This document shows, piece after piece, positions 43,660 through 51,767 of a stretch of 64,000 bases of DNA. Under the pieces are notes generated by a model that worked only from the letters and a program-made list of their open reading frames with translations, was not told where the DNA came from and did no database searches. The stretch is taken from the NCBI GenBank assembly GCA_000687655.1, contig JHWR01000009.1, forward strand, positions 1 through 64,000. Direction: 5' to 3'. Position 1 is the first letter of the stretch. The number at the start of each line of letters is the position of its first letter. This stretch comes from Lachnospiraceae bacterium YSB2008 (GTDB taxonomy: Bacteria > Bacillota > Clostridia > Lachnospirales > Lachnospiraceae). The position numbers and the translations under genes were made by a program.

Positions 43660-45096
43660 CTACCAAGCATCCTTAATCTCGCCGACTATGAGTTCCGAGC
43701 CGGCCTGATTCTTCTTTATCTCATAAATGCTCTGTCCGGTCTCTCTTTCAAGGATTTCTATAAGTCTTGGGGTACAGAAGCCGGCCTGGCATCTTCCCAT
43801 TCCTGCTCTGACCCGTCTCTTGATTCCGTCGAGCGTTTTTGCCCCGAGAGGCCTTCTGATTGCATCAAGTATTTCGCCTTCTGTGATCATCTCGCATCGG
43901 CAGATGATCTGACCGTAAGAAGGATCCCTGCTTATGAGTTCTTCCTTCTCTGAATCCGAAAGCTCCATAAACCTAGGAGTACCCTTTCTTTCATCTATGA
44001 AATCATCCTTCTGCTTCATATCAAGTATGCCGGTCACTATATCCTTTACATAGACACCGACAGCAGGTGCACTTGAAAGGCCCGGAGATGCTATTCCCAG
44101 AACATCTACGAATCCCGGAGCGTCCTTGACCTCTTCTATAATGAAGTCTCCTCCCGGCTCATGTGCCCTGAGTCCTGCAAATGAAGTGATAACTGTTTTC
44201 AGAGGTATATCCTTAACAGAACGTGCAGAATCGGCTGCAACTTTTGCCAGCCCCTCACGTGTTGTGCACAGAGCCTCTTTGTCCTCTAAGTTATCAGCAG
44301 TAGGTCCAACAAGAAGGTTGCCGTGAGTTGTAGGTGTTACCAGAATGCCCTTTCCCATCTTTGATGGGAGCTGGAATATCGTATGGCTTATATGCTTTCC
44401 TGCAGTTTTATCAAGAAGCATATACTCTCCTCTTCTTGGTATGATGTTTCTCTTCTCTGCAGAAACCATATTGTGAAGAGTGTCTGCATATACACCGGCA
44501 GCATTTATTACTACCTTTGTCTCATATTCACCTTTATCTGTCGTGACTCTGTAACCGCTGTCCTTCTTTGAAATTCCTGTAACCTTCTCTGAAAGTTTAA
44601 ACTCAGCCCCGTTAGCAGCAGCATTCTCCGCAAATGCAATATTCATAAGAAATGGACATACTATGCCTCCGGTAGGAACATGGAGCACGGCATAAACTCC
44701 ATCCGCAAGATTTGGTTCAAGCTTAAGAGCCTCTTCTCTACTAAGAATCTCTATTCCCGGAACTCCGTTCTTCTCTCCTCTTTCCTTCAGCTCCTCAAGC
44801 TTCTGTACCTCGTCTTCGTTCCAGCAGACGACCATCGATCCATTTCTTATAAATGGAAAATCAAGTTTCCTGGAAAGCTCATCCATCATTCCATTTCCCA
44901 TGACATTAAGACGGGCCTTGAGTGTACCCGGTCTTGCGTCATGGCCTGCATGAACTATGCCGCTGTTTGCCTTGCTGGTTCCCTCACAGACATCGGATTC
45001 CTTCTCGATGACACAGAGTTTTATATCATATCTTGATAATTCTCTTGCTATGGCAGAGCCTGAAACCCCGGCTCCGATAACTATCACGTCATACAT
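43660..45096 (-). CDS. Glycerol-3-phosphate dehydrogenase-like flavoprotein with BFD [2Fe-2S] domain
   Basis: The 478-residue protein has N-terminal FAD motif VIGAGVSGSAIARELSRYD, a DAO-type substrate domain (LHVPTGGIVCPFLM near 140) and a C-terminal bacterioferritin-associated-ferredoxin-like domain with four cysteines: ICRCE near 413 and GRCQAGFC near 447. This is the GlpA/LhgO-like type. A glycerol-3-phosphate or 2-hydroxyacid substrate is possible. No glycerol kinase or facilitator is near. It is 17 nt upstream of nothing else, being first of the three-gene module. Confidence 0.9.
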   Translation of the reverse strand: MYDVIVIGAGVSGSAIARELSRYDIKLCVIEKESDVCEGTSKANSGIVHAGHDARPGTLKARLNVMGNGMMDELSRKLDFPFIRNGSMVVCWNEDEVQKLEELKERGEKNGVPGIEILSREEALKLEPNLADGVYAVLHVPTGGIVCPFLMNIAFAENAAANGAEFKLSEKVTGISKKDSGYRVTTDKGEYETKVVINAAGVYADTLHNMVSAEKRNIIPRRGEYMLLDKTAGKHISHTIFQLPSKMGKGILVTPTTHGNLLVGPTADNLEDKEALCTTREGLAKVAADSARSVKDIPLKTVITSFAGLRAHEPGGDFIIEEVKDAPGFVDVLGIASPGLSSAPAVGVYVKDIVTGILDMKQKDDFIDERKGTPRFMELSDSEKEELISRDPSYGQIICRCEMITEGEILDAIRRPLGAKTLDGIKRRVRAGMGRCQAGFCTPRLIEILERETGQSIYEIKKNQAGSELIVGEIKDAW

Positions 45097-45121
45097 TTAT
45101 GCCACCCCTCTCTGTTTTGCT

Positions 45122-45832
45122 TTACCTGTCTTTCTTTATCCCCAATACATAGAAAGGATGTCCTACGCCATCCTTGTAACCCGTTACTGCAGCATAAAGG
45201 CTCTTGTAAGTCTTTCCGCCGGCATAATCATTATGTATCCTGTATTTTCCTCTGTCATATGTGATACACATAGTATGTATCATTCTTGCAGGGTTGTACC
45301 TTACGTTATAAGTTGTGAATATAAACGTATCGTAATCATTCGAAAGCTTCTTCACAGCTCTTTCCGTGACCTTTACAGGTGAAAGGCTCTTCACCTTATA
45401 TCCCTCACGGACAAAATATCTCTTCAAAGCACCGGGTGAGGTACCGAATACTCCTCTGGCAGATATTCCATGTCCGGAGAATTCCTTGAGAAGTTCCGGA
45501 AATGTAATGTTGTCCTTTACATCACTTCTTATATTCAAGTCATGTATGGCATTATATACAGCTATTACTTCACACGAATTATCAGCCGCAGTTATATCAC
45601 GGCCGTCAAAAAAGAGCTTCCTGGCAAGCTTGGCATTTGTACCATAGAGGAAGTTCGTCATAAGATACTGCTTTTCTATGAAGCCTTTATGAATGATGTC
45701 ATTCTTGCCCGATGTCAGTTTATCCCACTCAGCCTTGTTGTTCTCAAACTGCTCTATTGTCTTCTTTTTTGAGAATCGCCATGAGGTCAGGATATAGAAG
45801 AAAAGGGTAAGAATATCCAGAATTCTATGCAT
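45122..45832 (-). CDS. Papain-like-fold (C39-type) membrane-associated protein, unassigned
   Basis: The start is set at the ATG at 45832 (AAGGTGAG 9 bases before), overlapping the channel gene by 8 bp. The 236-residue protein has a hydrophobic N-terminal segment (about 4-18) and then a soluble domain. The order Cys87 (NSCEVIAVYNAIHDL), His186 (MIHTMCITYDRGKY) and a following IHND near 198 matches the Cys-His-Asx layout of C39-like cysteine peptidases and bacteriocin-processing domains. The overall match is by pattern only, so activity is unproven. Its overlap with a K+ channel is notable. It could instead be a catalytically inert papain-like domain. Confidence 0.6.
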   Translation of the reverse strand: MHRILDILTLFFYILTSWRFSKKKTIEQFENNKAEWDKLTSGKNDIIHKGFIEKQYLMTNFLYGTNAKLARKLFFDGRDITAADNSCEVIAVYNAIHDLNIRSDVKDNITFPELLKEFSGHGISARGVFGTSPGALKRYFVREGYKVKSLSPVKVTERAVKKLSNDYDTFIFTTYNVRYNPARMIHTMCITYDRGKYRIHNDYAGGKTYKSLYAAVTGYKDGVGHPFYVLGIKKDR

Positions 45833-46865
45833 GAGGGTTCTCACCTTTCTGACTGTAAATGACCAATATATCACCTTCGTGAAGCACAACATCACCTCTC
45901 GGAATCATCATGTTTTCTCCACGTCTTATGAACATAATGAAAGTATCTGAGGACATATCTATATCCTTTATAGCTTTATCAACCCATGGATCCCCACGTT
46001 TCAGCACAGTCTGCTGCATATCGGCCGGAAGCCTTACCGAATCAGCCCCTGCTATAGCATAGTCTCCTATGCTTTTGAGCCTTGTATACTGTTCCACGAA
46101 ACCGGCGGAAATAATACCTGTAGGGATAGCAACAACTCCGACACCGAGGAATGCTATGATGATTCCAAGGATTTTACCCATCGTAGTGATCGGATAAATA
46201 TCACCATATCCAACGGTAAGAAGCGTCGAGGCTGACCACCATATTCCTGAAAATGCATTGCTGAAAACCTCCGGCTGCACAGGATTCTCAAGACTGTACA
46301 TGCAGAGGCTGGAAGCTACCATCAATGTTACAATAATGAAAACCGACGAAAGAAGCTGTTGTTTTTTGCTTACAATAACCTCAGTTATAACATTCAGAGA
46401 ATCAAAGTATTCGTTAATTCGGAAAAGCCTGAGTATTCTTGCAACACGGAACATTCTGAACGCTGCTGCTCCGGCAGGGAAGAATATAGGAAGATAATTC
46501 GGAAGGAATGAAAGAAGGTCTATCACTCCCCAGAATGAAAAGATATATTTGACTGTTGCTTTAGAAACAGAATTGCCGGGATACAGATACCTGGCTGTTA
46601 TAAGTCTTAAGACATAATCTATGGCAAAGAAAAACAGAGTCCCCTGCTCAACCATAGTGAGCAGCCCACCTATCTTCATGGACATACTTGAATAAGTATT
46701 CATTATGGTAGCTATGAGATTCAATACGAGTGCGCTCGTACTTATAATATCGTATGCCTGATTCACGGGTTCATCAACAACACCTACAGACACCATTCGG
46801 AAAACCTTATACAGGAAATCCTTATCCCCAATGTTACTGCTTTTTTTTGCACTCTTGCCAGCCAT
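45825..46865 (-). CDS. Voltage-gated K+ channel with TrkA-C-like tail
   Basis: The 346-residue protein has about six membrane helices, with an Arg-rich S4-like segment FRMFRVARILRLFRI near 140 and the selectivity filter LTVGYGDIYPIT near 218. After the pore helix S6 a cytoplasmic tail ends in a domain like TrkA-C (AGADSVRLPADMQ to GDILVIYSQ). No RCK-N nucleotide fold is obvious. This is a Kv-type channel, possibly ligand gated. It overlaps the papain-like-fold gene by 8 bp. Confidence 0.93.
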   Translation of the reverse strand: MAGKSAKKSSNIGDKDFLYKVFRMVSVGVVDEPVNQAYDIISTSALVLNLIATIMNTYSSMSMKIGGLLTMVEQGTLFFFAIDYVLRLITARYLYPGNSVSKATVKYIFSFWGVIDLLSFLPNYLPIFFPAGAAAFRMFRVARILRLFRINEYFDSLNVITEVIVSKKQQLLSSVFIIVTLMVASSLCMYSLENPVQPEVFSNAFSGIWWSASTLLTVGYGDIYPITTMGKILGIIIAFLGVGVVAIPTGIISAGFVEQYTRLKSIGDYAIAGADSVRLPADMQQTVLKRGDPWVDKAIKDIDMSSDTFIMFIRRGENMMIPRGDVVLHEGDILVIYSQKGENPHA

Positions 46866-47055
46866 ATCGTATCCTTCTTAATCATTAAATCCTGCTACTT
46901 TTTTATCAGTCCTCTTAAGTGTATACACTACCTCATAATCTATCATATTTCGGTTAAAATATCTATCATTTACTTGATGGATAAACTTTGATATCATGAA
47001 CTCGGTGCCATGCGCACTGATCAGATTTAAAGTATATCTAAGGAGTGTTCAAACC

Positions 47056-48666
47056 ATGCTGAATGCAAAGGAAAGAATCAGTATTCTGAAAGAGGCTTTC
47101 AAGAGCCTTAAACGTCATTACTTTATTAATATCATGGTAATTTTCGTGCTCGGAATCATTATCAAAGGTGGTTACCAGTACGCTACCGACGTTGCAAGCG
47201 ACAGGTCCGCTCAGGGTGCTTTGATTACAACAATAGCCAACAATACTACGGACGACACAAAAATAATGCAGGTGGACAATCCATCGAATACCGATATCCT
47301 TATTTCCTTTACTGAGAATATACTTCACAGATCACTTAAGCCGGATACTACCGGAACCAAATATACCAAAGGTGTTTTTTCAGTATTTGTAAATGAAACG
47401 GCCGGCAGCAATTCATTTATCTTCGGTATCATAAGCGGTATAAACAAACTGGTTTTCGGAGGGAAGATTGCATCCTCCGTCATAATGTTCATTATTGCTA
47501 TACTGAGCTTTCTTGCGATCCTATACATACACAATGTCATCATAATAGGAAAGAACCGATATTATCTGGAGGAAAGACGCTATACTGAAACCCGTCCGAC
47601 TCTTCTTCTCTTCGGCTACCGAGAAGGCCGAATGAAGAATATAGTCTGGGTTATGTTTAATAAATACCTGCTTCAGTTTCTTTGGAACCTTACAATAATC
47701 GGCGGTGTCATAAAGCATTATGAGTACCTTATGATTCCTTACATTCTTGCAGAGAATCCGAGCGTAGAGCTTCGTCAGGCATTCAAGCTTTCCAAGGCAC
47801 TTATGCGTGGAGAAAAATGGAACGCTTTTCTTCTTGACCTGACACTGTTTCCACTCGAATTAATATCACTCTTTACATACAATCTGTCATCAGTATTCTT
47901 TTCAGATGCATATTCAGAGTGTGTAAGAGCCGAACTATACATGAGACTGAGAGCAGCAAAGTCTGCTTCTATCGAAGGAGCTGAGGATGTTTTAAATGAC
48001 TTTATGCTCGATATTTCCGAACCTGCAGATCGAGCTTATCCATCAGACAGGGAACATATCGATCTTCCATCCAAGCTTTCTCTCTCTTCACTTAAATATG
48101 ACTATAAACGTGATTACTGTTTCACATCTATAGTACTTCTCTTCTTCACTTATTCACTTGTTGGATGGGTATGGGAAGTTATATATACTCTTGCAGCACA
48201 GGGTGTACTGGCTAACAGAGGAACCATGAACGGCCCTTGGCTTCCTATATATGGCGTAGGCGGACTGCTTATAATACTTCTGCTCAAGCCTTTCAGAGAT
48301 AAACCTTGGGTTCTCTTCTTAACCTCATTCACAACTTGTGGAATTCTTGAGTATTTTACCTCATGGGCACTTGAATACTTTGTTCATAAGAAATGGTGGG
48401 ATTATACCGGATTCTTCCTGAATATTAACGGAAGGGTATGTCTGGAAGGACTTTTAGTATTCGGACTCGCAGGCGTTGCATTTACATATATATTCTCGCC
48501 TATGCTCGACGAAATATATAAAAGGATACCTGAAAAAAAGAAAAAGATTATATGTATAGTGCTTTTGGTGCTTTTCGCAGCCGATCTTGCTGTATCTGCG
48601 GTGCATCCAAATGAAGGAGCCGGAATAACAACATCCCGGCTGATCAATCTGATTATACAAATGTAA
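47056..48666 (+). CDS. DUF975 / ABC_trans_CmpB fusion membrane protein
   Basis: The start is the ATG at 47056 with AAGGAG about 10 bases before; an ATG at 46996 is in-frame but without such a site. The 536-residue protein has a DUF975-like N-half (YLMIPYILAENPSVELRQAFKLSKALMRG near 230, six or so helices) and a C-half of the type CmpB/putative ABC transporter family (YSLVGWVWEVIY near 370, RGTMNGPWLPIYGVGG, WWDYTGFFLNINGRVCLEG). Both halves are membrane proteins of unknown role. I infer a fusion of two families that are usually separate. Its last 14 bases overlap acyP convergently. Confidence 0.8.
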   Translation: MLNAKERISILKEAFKSLKRHYFINIMVIFVLGIIIKGGYQYATDVASDRSAQGALITTIANNTTDDTKIMQVDNPSNTDILISFTENILHRSLKPDTTGTKYTKGVFSVFVNETAGSNSFIFGIISGINKLVFGGKIASSVIMFIIAILSFLAILYIHNVIIIGKNRYYLEERRYTETRPTLLLFGYREGRMKNIVWVMFNKYLLQFLWNLTIIGGVIKHYEYLMIPYILAENPSVELRQAFKLSKALMRGEKWNAFLLDLTLFPLELISLFTYNLSSVFFSDAYSECVRAELYMRLRAAKSASIEGAEDVLNDFMLDISEPADRAYPSDREHIDLPSKLSLSSLKYDYKRDYCFTSIVLLFFTYSLVGWVWEVIYTLAAQGVLANRGTMNGPWLPIYGVGGLLIILLLKPFRDKPWVLFLTSFTTCGILEYFTSWALEYFVHKKWWDYTGFFLNINGRVCLEGLLVFGLAGVAFTYIFSPMLDEIYKRIPEKKKKIICIVLLVLFAADLAVSAVHPNEGAGITTSRLINLIIQM

Positions 48667-48925
48667 CTTTGAATTTACGCTCATCCTCGATAATGGGGAT
48701 GGGCGTTCTTTCTATATCTTCAATTCTGATATAGATGTCATCTTTGAGACACTCCAGGAGCATATCTATAGCTTCACGCTGTCCCTGGACTTCCATGGTT
48801 ACAGAGCCGTCCCATTCGTTCCTGACCCAGCCTGTAAGACCGTAGTTTCTTGCAGTATACTTTGATGTATATCTGAAGCCGACTCCCTGAACATCTCCTC
48901 TGACTACTATTCTCTCTCTTATCAT
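48653..48925 (-). CDS. acyP: Acylphosphatase
   Basis: A 90-residue protein that hydrolyses acyl phosphates such as acetyl phosphate. The signature VQGVGFRYTSKYTARNYGLTGWVRN spans about residues 13-37, with the catalytic Arg and Asn present. The length is typical. It overlaps the DUF975/CmpB gene tail by 14 bp on the other strand. Confidence 0.95.
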   Translation of the reverse strand: MIRERIVVRGDVQGVGFRYTSKYTARNYGLTGWVRNEWDGSVTMEVQGQREAIDMLLECLKDDIYIRIEDIERTPIPIIEDERKFKVTFV

Positions 48926-49255
48926 ATGATTCCTATTCTTTCTACCTATCCATCATAGAACACTAAACAAACATCTTAAAAATAAAAATGCTGATTCGTT
49001 GATATGTGTAATTACAGTGATAATACTAGCACACTGAATTAGGTATATCAATTATTGGCACAATGAAAAACAACCCATTCACTGTTCTGAACGGGTTGTT
49101 TTTCATTATCTAATCTAATTGAGAAAACTTTTAAGAAAAGTTATATAAGGTGTTTATGATGTAACTATAAAATATAAATATGAACAAAGTATGACATGCC
49201 ATAAAATTAAATGTAAACAATACGTAACCCATCGATAAACAGATTATACCCGGAT
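48926..49255. other. 330-bp intergenic stretch
   Basis: No gene or tRNA is seen. The only clear element is the terminator hairpin at 49062-49107; the rest is AT-rich. Confidence 0.7.
49062..49107 (-). terminator. Bidirectional hairpin downstream of azlCD
   Basis: A 15-bp perfect inverted repeat, AATGAAAAACAACCC / GGGTTGTTTTTCATT, with an inner TTCA/TGAA. A T-run is read on either strand. It is about 150 bases past the azlD stop. Confidence 0.75.
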
Positions 49256-49573
49256 TTACACTAAAGAAATAACCAGATCCACTGCAAATACAGCCAGGCA
49301 GGCAAGCAGCGCAACCTCTGTAAGACTCCTTTTTTTCAGTGCAAGGAGTACTGCCACAGTAATTCCCACAAGGGCTGACCAAATGCTTCCTGTAGCAAAA
49401 AGAGCTGCCGGTATAGTCATGCTTGTAAGAACAGCATACGGTATATAGTGCAGGAATGACTTGATGAATCTGTTTTCGATTTTTTCCTTAACAAGCACAA
49501 AAGGAATAACCCTGATCAGGTAAGTCGAGCCTGCCATTATGAGTAAATATATAAAAAATATTTTTTTATCCAT
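49256..49573 (-). CDS. azlD: AzlD-like branched-chain amino acid exporter subunit
   Basis: A 105-residue protein of four membrane helices, with TYLIRVIPFVLVKEKIENRFIKSFLHYIPYAVLTSMTIPA typical of AzlD. It forms the small partner to AzlC, 10 bp upstream. Together they export branched-chain amino acids or analogues in relatives such as BrnFE and AzlCD. Confidence 0.9.
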   Translation of the reverse strand: MDKKIFFIYLLIMAGSTYLIRVIPFVLVKEKIENRFIKSFLHYIPYAVLTSMTIPAALFATGSIWSALVGITVAVLLALKKRSLTEVALLACLAVFAVDLVISLV

Positions 49574-49583
49574 TTATACTTCC

Positions 49584-50318
49584 TTACAAAACTTCAGTCT
49601 CAATAACTTTATCATTTTCCTGATCCGAGTCTTCTTCATTAACCGGGAACAGAAGCGCTCCCACTACCGCTGCAACGATGGCTGATATACTTATGGCAAT
49701 ACCAATAGAGACATTCTTCATATATGGGACATATATAAATGCCGTTGCAAGAGCAGCCGCTATGATAACAACAACAGAAACACTCAGTTTGCCTTTCATA
49801 TCAGGAACTACGATAGCTATAAACATGCCATATATTGCGAGCCCTAAGGCGCTCATTACATTTTCAGGAAGTACATTTCCGAGGATAGCTCCAAGGAAGG
49901 TTCCAAGTGCCCATCCAAAATAAGGGATAACCGAAAGGCCTGCGAAGAAGGGAACTGTTACCTCCTTCTCATTACTTGCCACTGCAAATATCTCATCTGT
50001 CATAAAGAAACCAAGAAGCCACCTTTTGATCCCGCGGAACTTATCCTCAAGCTTCTGTGAAAGTGACACAGACATGAAGGAGTATCTGACATTTATAGTC
50101 AGCTGGGATATCAGCATGGACAGATAATATCCCGGTGCAGTCATGATACCTATTCCGGCGAACTGTCCTGCAGAAGTCACTGTCGTCATGGAGATAAGTA
50201 CTGCTTCCCACCATGTGAATCCATATGAAATTGCTATGATGCCAAACGTAAATGACACAGACAGGTATCCAAGTCCAATGGGAATTCCCGCCTTTAGTCC
50301 TCTTTTAAAGTCTTTCAT
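49584..50318 (-). CDS. azlC: AzlC-family amino acid exporter subunit
   Basis: The 244-residue protein has about six or seven membrane helices with LGYLSVSFTFGIIAISYGFTWWEAVLISMTTVTSAGQFAG near residue 16, diagnostic of AzlC, and an acidic end. It is the large subunit of an AzlCD exporter. Its transcription should be regulated by the palindrome next to its start site. Confidence 0.92.
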   Translation of the reverse strand: MKDFKRGLKAGIPIGLGYLSVSFTFGIIAISYGFTWWEAVLISMTTVTSAGQFAGIGIMTAPGYYLSMLISQLTINVRYSFMSVSLSQKLEDKFRGIKRWLLGFFMTDEIFAVASNEKEVTVPFFAGLSVIPYFGWALGTFLGAILGNVLPENVMSALGLAIYGMFIAIVVPDMKGKLSVSVVVIIAAALATAFIYVPYMKNVSIGIAISISAIVAAVVGALLFPVNEEDSDQENDKVIETEVL

Positions 50319-50356
50319 CAGGTAATCACCTAAACCAATTAATTAATGCTGATAAT

Positions 50357-50371
50357 CATTCGAATCGAATG
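50357..50371. promoter_or_regulatory. 15-bp palindrome just after the azlCD start
   Basis: CATTCGA-A-TCGAATG is perfectly symmetrical. It lies at about +5 to +19 relative to the predicted azlC start, a classic operator position. The regulator is not in the window. Confidence 0.6.
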
Positions 50372-50382
50372 CACACCGATTT

Positions 50383-50411
50383 ACTTTATTCCAAATTGCA
50401 ATTACTGTCAA
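50383..50411 (-). promoter_or_regulatory. Promoter of azlCD
   Basis: On the minus strand TTGACA (50406-50411), 17 bp, TAAAGT (50383-50388), with a start near 50376. Confidence 0.65.
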
Positions 50412-50535
50412 TGATAAGTATTTTTTACTATAAAAATGGATGAAAAAGTGATAAAATATCCATTGTATGTAAAATATGGAGAGGGAGCGTCATATATGGC
50501 GTTACCCTGCTGCAAAAAACAGGAGGTAAAAAGTT

Positions 50536-51213
50536 ATGCAGTATGAAGTAGTTGGCGGAAATCTGCCGGTAGTAAAGCTTGCTCTTGATGCAGGTGATGC
50601 TGTTCAGTGTGAATCTGGTGCAATGAGCTGGATGGATGATGGTATCAAGATGCAGACATCAGGCGGCGGTGTTGGTAAAATGTTAGGAAGAATGTTCACA
50701 GGTGAGTCTCTCATGCTCAACACATATACAGCTGAGCGTCCAGGTGAGATAGCATTTGCTTCAAGCTTCCCTGGTTCAATCATGGCTGTTGAAGTAAATC
50801 CAAGTGTTCCTGTTATTGCTCAGAAGAGCGCTTTCCTTGCTTCTTATGGCAATATTGAAGTATCTGTTCACGTTCAGAAGAAGATCGGTGGCGGTTTCTT
50901 CGGTGGTGAAGGTTTCCTTATGCAGAAGTATTCAGGTCAGGGTATCGTATTTCTTGAGATCGATGGTTCTGCTGTTGAGTATACACTTCAGCCAGGCGAG
51001 AGAAAGATCGTAGATACAGGATACCTTGCAATGATGGATTCAACTGTTGAACTTAATGTTGAAACAGTTAAGGGTGTTAAGAATGTACTCTTCGGTGGTG
51101 AAGGTCTCTTCAATACAGTACTTACAGGTCCTGGACGTATCGTTCTTCAGACTATGCCTATCTCAGGTACAGCTATGGAGCTTTACAAGTACATGCCACA
51201 TCCAAGCAACTAA
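50536..51213 (+). CDS. AIM24/TIGR00266-family protein
   Basis: The 225-residue protein has the AIM24 beta-helical layout: LPVVKLALDAGDAVQCESGAMSWMDDGIKMQT near the start, GEIAFASSFPGSIMAVEV, then GEGLFNTVLTGPGRIVLQTMP near 195. Function is unknown; in yeast mitochondria the homologue supports inner-membrane structure. It has no membrane helix. A strong AGGAGG site precedes the ATG and codon use is that of a well-expressed gene. It is followed in 20 bp by the DUF212 gene. Confidence 0.92.
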   Translation: MQYEVVGGNLPVVKLALDAGDAVQCESGAMSWMDDGIKMQTSGGGVGKMLGRMFTGESLMLNTYTAERPGEIAFASSFPGSIMAVEVNPSVPVIAQKSAFLASYGNIEVSVHVQKKIGGGFFGGEGFLMQKYSGQGIVFLEIDGSAVEYTLQPGERKIVDTGYLAMMDSTVELNVETVKGVKNVLFGGEGLFNTVLTGPGRIVLQTMPISGTAMELYKYMPHPSN

Positions 51214-51233
51214 TCATAATTTAGAATTGTCGT

Positions 51234-51692
51234 ATGGAATACATAAAGCTTTTCTTTACTAACCGAATACTTATAGCAGGGCTCCTCGGATGGGCTGCCG
51301 CGCAGGTACTTAAGACAATCATCTATCTTATTATCAACAAAGAATTAAGACTTGAACGTCTTTTCGGCGACGGTGGCATGCCAAGCGGTCACTCTGCTAC
51401 GGTTTCAGCAGTGGCGCTTTCCACAGGTCTTGAATGTGGTTTCGATTCAGCAGTATTTGCTGTAGCCTTCATTATGGCCATAATCGTAATGCATGATGCT
51501 GCAGGCGTACGTCTTGAAACAGGAAAACAGGCCAAGGTCATAAATGATATGATGGAAATGTTCCAACGACTTGGAAAAACCGATATCCCGGCCGAACAAC
51601 AGCTTAAGGAATTTGTCGGACATACTCCTATCCAAGTCGCAGCCGGATCAGTACTCGGTATAGTCGTAGCACTTGTATTTCATTTTATATGA
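51234..51692 (+). CDS. DUF212 divergent PAP2-like membrane protein
   Basis: A 152-residue protein with four membrane helices and the signature GDGGMPSGHSATVSA near residue 43 and MHDAAGVRLETGKQAKVIN near 87. These resemble the phosphatidic acid phosphatase-like DUF212 family. The substrate is unknown. It lies 20 bp after the AIM24-type gene. Confidence 0.9.
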   Translation: MEYIKLFFTNRILIAGLLGWAAAQVLKTIIYLIINKELRLERLFGDGGMPSGHSATVSAVALSTGLECGFDSAVFAVAFIMAIIVMHDAAGVRLETGKQAKVINDMMEMFQRLGKTDIPAEQQLKEFVGHTPIQVAAGSVLGIVVALVFHFI

Positions 51693-51700
51693 TTAATCAA

Positions 51701-51744
51701 AAGGACGGCTCTGAATGGTTTTATAACCGATCAGAGCCGTCCTT
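51701..51744. terminator. Bidirectional terminator
   Basis: AAGGACGGCTCTGA / TCAGAGCCGTCCTT is a perfect 14-bp stem around a 16-base loop, between the converging DUF212 and PTS genes. Confidence 0.85.
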
Positions 51745-51767
51745 CTTCATTCTGTTCAATTCAGAGA

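Noticed and set aside
49131-49382. An 83-codon minus-strand frame overlapping azlD
   Set aside because: It overlaps the azlD coding sequence in another frame without ribosome site or recognisable protein features.
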